Source: Cytophagaceae bacterium (GTDB lineage: Bacteria > Bacteroidota > Bacteroidia > Flavobacteriales > Flavobacteriaceae). From it: DNA of 33,320 nucleotides. How positions within the stretch are numbered: the first letter of the stretch is position 1; the number at the start of each line of letters is the position of its first letter. The notes beneath the pieces are model-generated. The model worked only from the letters and a program-made list of their open reading frames with translations. It was not told the DNA's origin and did no database searches. The stretch is from NCBI GenBank assembly GCA_002712765.1, contig PAUP01000053.1:1-33320 (forward strand), written 5' to 3'. Positions 32,181 through 33,320 of this stretch are shown piece after piece. The translations under genes and the position numbers were made by a program.

Positions 32181-33320
32181 TTATATTTGGACCGTTTCCA
32201 AGCTTTTAATAGGAGTGAGCGGTATCTGATTGTGAAGCAAATCGTCAAAGGTCTCTCGTTTGCGTATGAGCTTGGCTTCTCCATGGGTCCAAAGTACCTC
32301 TGCGGGTCTAAAGCGGCTGTTGTAATTACTAGCCATGGTAAAACAGTAAGCCCCCGCATTTTTAAAAGCAAGTATATCACCTTCGCTTATTTCGGCGATA
32401 CGTCTGTTATTGGCAAAGGTGTCGGTTTCGCAAATATACCCCACCACACTATAAAAGCGTTCTTTCCCGTTTTCATTTGAGATGTTCACTATTTCGTGCT
32501 GGCTCCCATAGAGCATCGGGCGTATTAAATGATTAAACCCAGAATCGATTTGCGCAAATACCGTCGAAGTGGTTTGTTTGACTACGTTTACACTGGCCAA
32601 AAACTGACCAGCTTCACTGACCAGAAATTTTCCTGGTTCAAAAGCGAGGGTCAACGGTTTTTTGTACGCTTTCGCGAAAGCGTTAAATCGCGCACCCAAC
32701 TTCTGGCCAAACTCTTCAATATTGGTCTCGATGTCACCTTCTTTATAGGGCACTTTAAAACCACTCCCAAAATCAATAAATTCTAGATTTTCAAAATGGA
32801 GTGCGGTGTCAAATAAGATCTCGGAAGCGTAGAGAAAGACCTCAATATCCAAGATGTCGCTACCCGTGTGCATATGGATGCCATTGATAGTCATGCCTGT
32901 ATTTTTGACAATCCGAAGTAGGTGAGGAATCTGATGTATGCTAATCCCAAATTTACTATCGATATGTCCCACAGAGATGTTGGTATTGCCTCCTGCCATC
33001 ACATGAGGATTGATCCGGATACAAACTGGTGTTTTGGGATGTTTGGTGCCAAACTGTTCTAAAATAGACAGATTGTCGATGTTAATTTGGACCCCCATGG
33101 CGGCCACCTGCTCAATTTCTATGAGGGAAACCCCATTAGGAGTAAAGATGATTTTTTCTGGGGCGACACCCGCAGCCAGACCTAGAGATACCTCTTGAAT
33201 AGAAACCGTATCTAAACCAGCCCCTAAATTATTAAGAGTTTGCAGTATTGCTATATTGTTTAAAGCTTTGACCGCATAGTGAATACGTAACTGTTTGACC
33301 TGTTTAAAAGCTTGGGTAAG
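32181..33320 (-). CDS. lysA: Diaminopimelate decarboxylase (partial, N-terminus outside window)
   Basis: LysA decarboxylates meso-diaminopimelate to L-lysine, the last step of lysine synthesis. The frame is open through the right edge, so the ATG at 33107 is internal; 379 residues are visible and about 20-25 are missing. The PLP Lys is in LRIHYAVKALNN (residue 18 of the visible part). Other signatures are MHTGSDI, FIDFGSGFKVPY, LAFEPGKFLVSEAGQFLASV, GYICETDTFANNR, and GAYCFTMASNYNSR, the usual flavobacterial C-terminal block. A perfect palindromic repeat (32667-32682) sits between LGARFN and YKKPLTLAFEPG, read as NAFAKAY. Followed by a terminator hairpin. Confidence 0.97.
   Translation of the reverse strand, partial: LTQAFKQVKQLRIHYAVKALNNIAILQTLNNLGAGLDTVSIQEVSLGLAAGVAPEKIIFTPNGVSLIEIEQVAAMGVQINIDNLSILEQFGTKHPKTPVCIRINPHVMAGGNTNISVGHIDSKFGISIHQIPHLLRIVKNTGMTINGIHMHTGSDILDIEVFLYASEILFDTALHFENLEFIDFGSGFKVPYKEGDIETNIEEFGQKLGARFNAFAKAYKKPLTLAFEPGKFLVSEAGQFLASVNVVKQTTSTVFAQIDSGFNHLIRPMLYGSQHEIVNISNENGKERFYSVVGYICETDTFANNRRIAEISEGDILAFKNAGAYCFTMASNYNSRFRPAEVLWTHGEAKLIRKRETFDDLLHNQIPLTPIKSLETVQI
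32667..32682. repeat. Palindromic repeat copy 7 (perfect 16-mer)
   Basis: CGCTTTCGCGAAAGCG inside lysA, read as NAFAKAY in a surface-helix position before the EPG active-site segment. Confidence 0.97.

Noticed and set aside
1-33320. CRISPR array, insertion sequence, prophage, tRNA or rRNA
   Set aside because: No regularly spaced direct repeats, transposase or integrase motifs, or tRNA-like cloverleaf were seen on reading both strands by eye; a dedicated tRNA scan was not possible.

Overview
The window looks like a chromosomal segment from a member of the Flavobacteriaceae (Bacteroidota). The genes point that way: three 2TM-domain proteins with a LytTR regulator, a SusC/CirA-like TonB-dependent receptor with a carboxypeptidase-like N-terminus, DUF5117-type and lipoprotein metalloproteases, a LETM1-related protein, two DUF4252 proteins behind an ECF sigma factor, LVIVD-repeat lipoproteins, and an OmpA-family protein with N-terminal repeats. 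Several starts are preceded by the Bacteroidota -7 element TAnnTTTG. I see no transposase, integrase, phage gene, CRISPR array, tRNA or rRNA. Most of the region is core genome, and the genus cannot be fixed from this sequence alone.

Layout. 1-1255: fumarase FumC (minus, 3' end outside the window). 1399-1569: an easily missed 56-residue membrane protein with its own promoter-like sequence and terminator. 1767-4720: three tandem 2TM proteins, a secreted amidohydrolase and a LytTR response regulator (plus). 4725-13174: a long minus-strand block with a LETM1-like protein, lipoprotein Cu/Zn superoxide dismutase, two small lipoproteins, a YdeI/OmpD-associated protein, a TonB-dependent receptor, ArsC, a HAD hydrolase and prfB. 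prfB contains the classical +1 programmed frameshift. 13388-18150 (plus): a zinc metalloprotease, threonine aldolase and an OmpA-family protein closed by a strong terminator. 18221-19006 (minus): CPBP protease. 19261-22830 (plus): guaA and a LysM/PBP1 protein. 22862-25463: alternating single genes (metalloprotease lipoprotein, DUF2059, methyltransferase, YkgJ-like) with very short or overlapping boundaries. 25611-27653 (plus): ECF sigma factor, anti-sigma-like protein and two DUF4252 proteins, preceded by an ECF-type promoter candidate. 27764-29410: SulP transporter (minus). 29663-30946: DEAD-box helicase (plus). 30970-33320: a beta-lactamase-like serine hydrolase and lysA (minus, 5' end of lysA outside the window).

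The main unexplained signal is a 16-bp perfect palindrome, CGCTTTCGCGAAAGCG. It occurs five times intact and twice degenerate between 8.4 and 32.7 kb. Nearly all copies are inside genes, and every intact coding copy is read in the same frame as Ala-Phe-Ala-Lys-Ala. One forms the end of a signal peptide and one sits in a 5' leader. The next most interesting points are the ECF operon with its probable autoregulatory promoter, the prfB frameshift in a lineage that seldom uses Shine-Dalgarno initiation, and the 2TM/LytTR cluster that has no visible histidine kinase. No gap longer than 300 bp lacks a gene.
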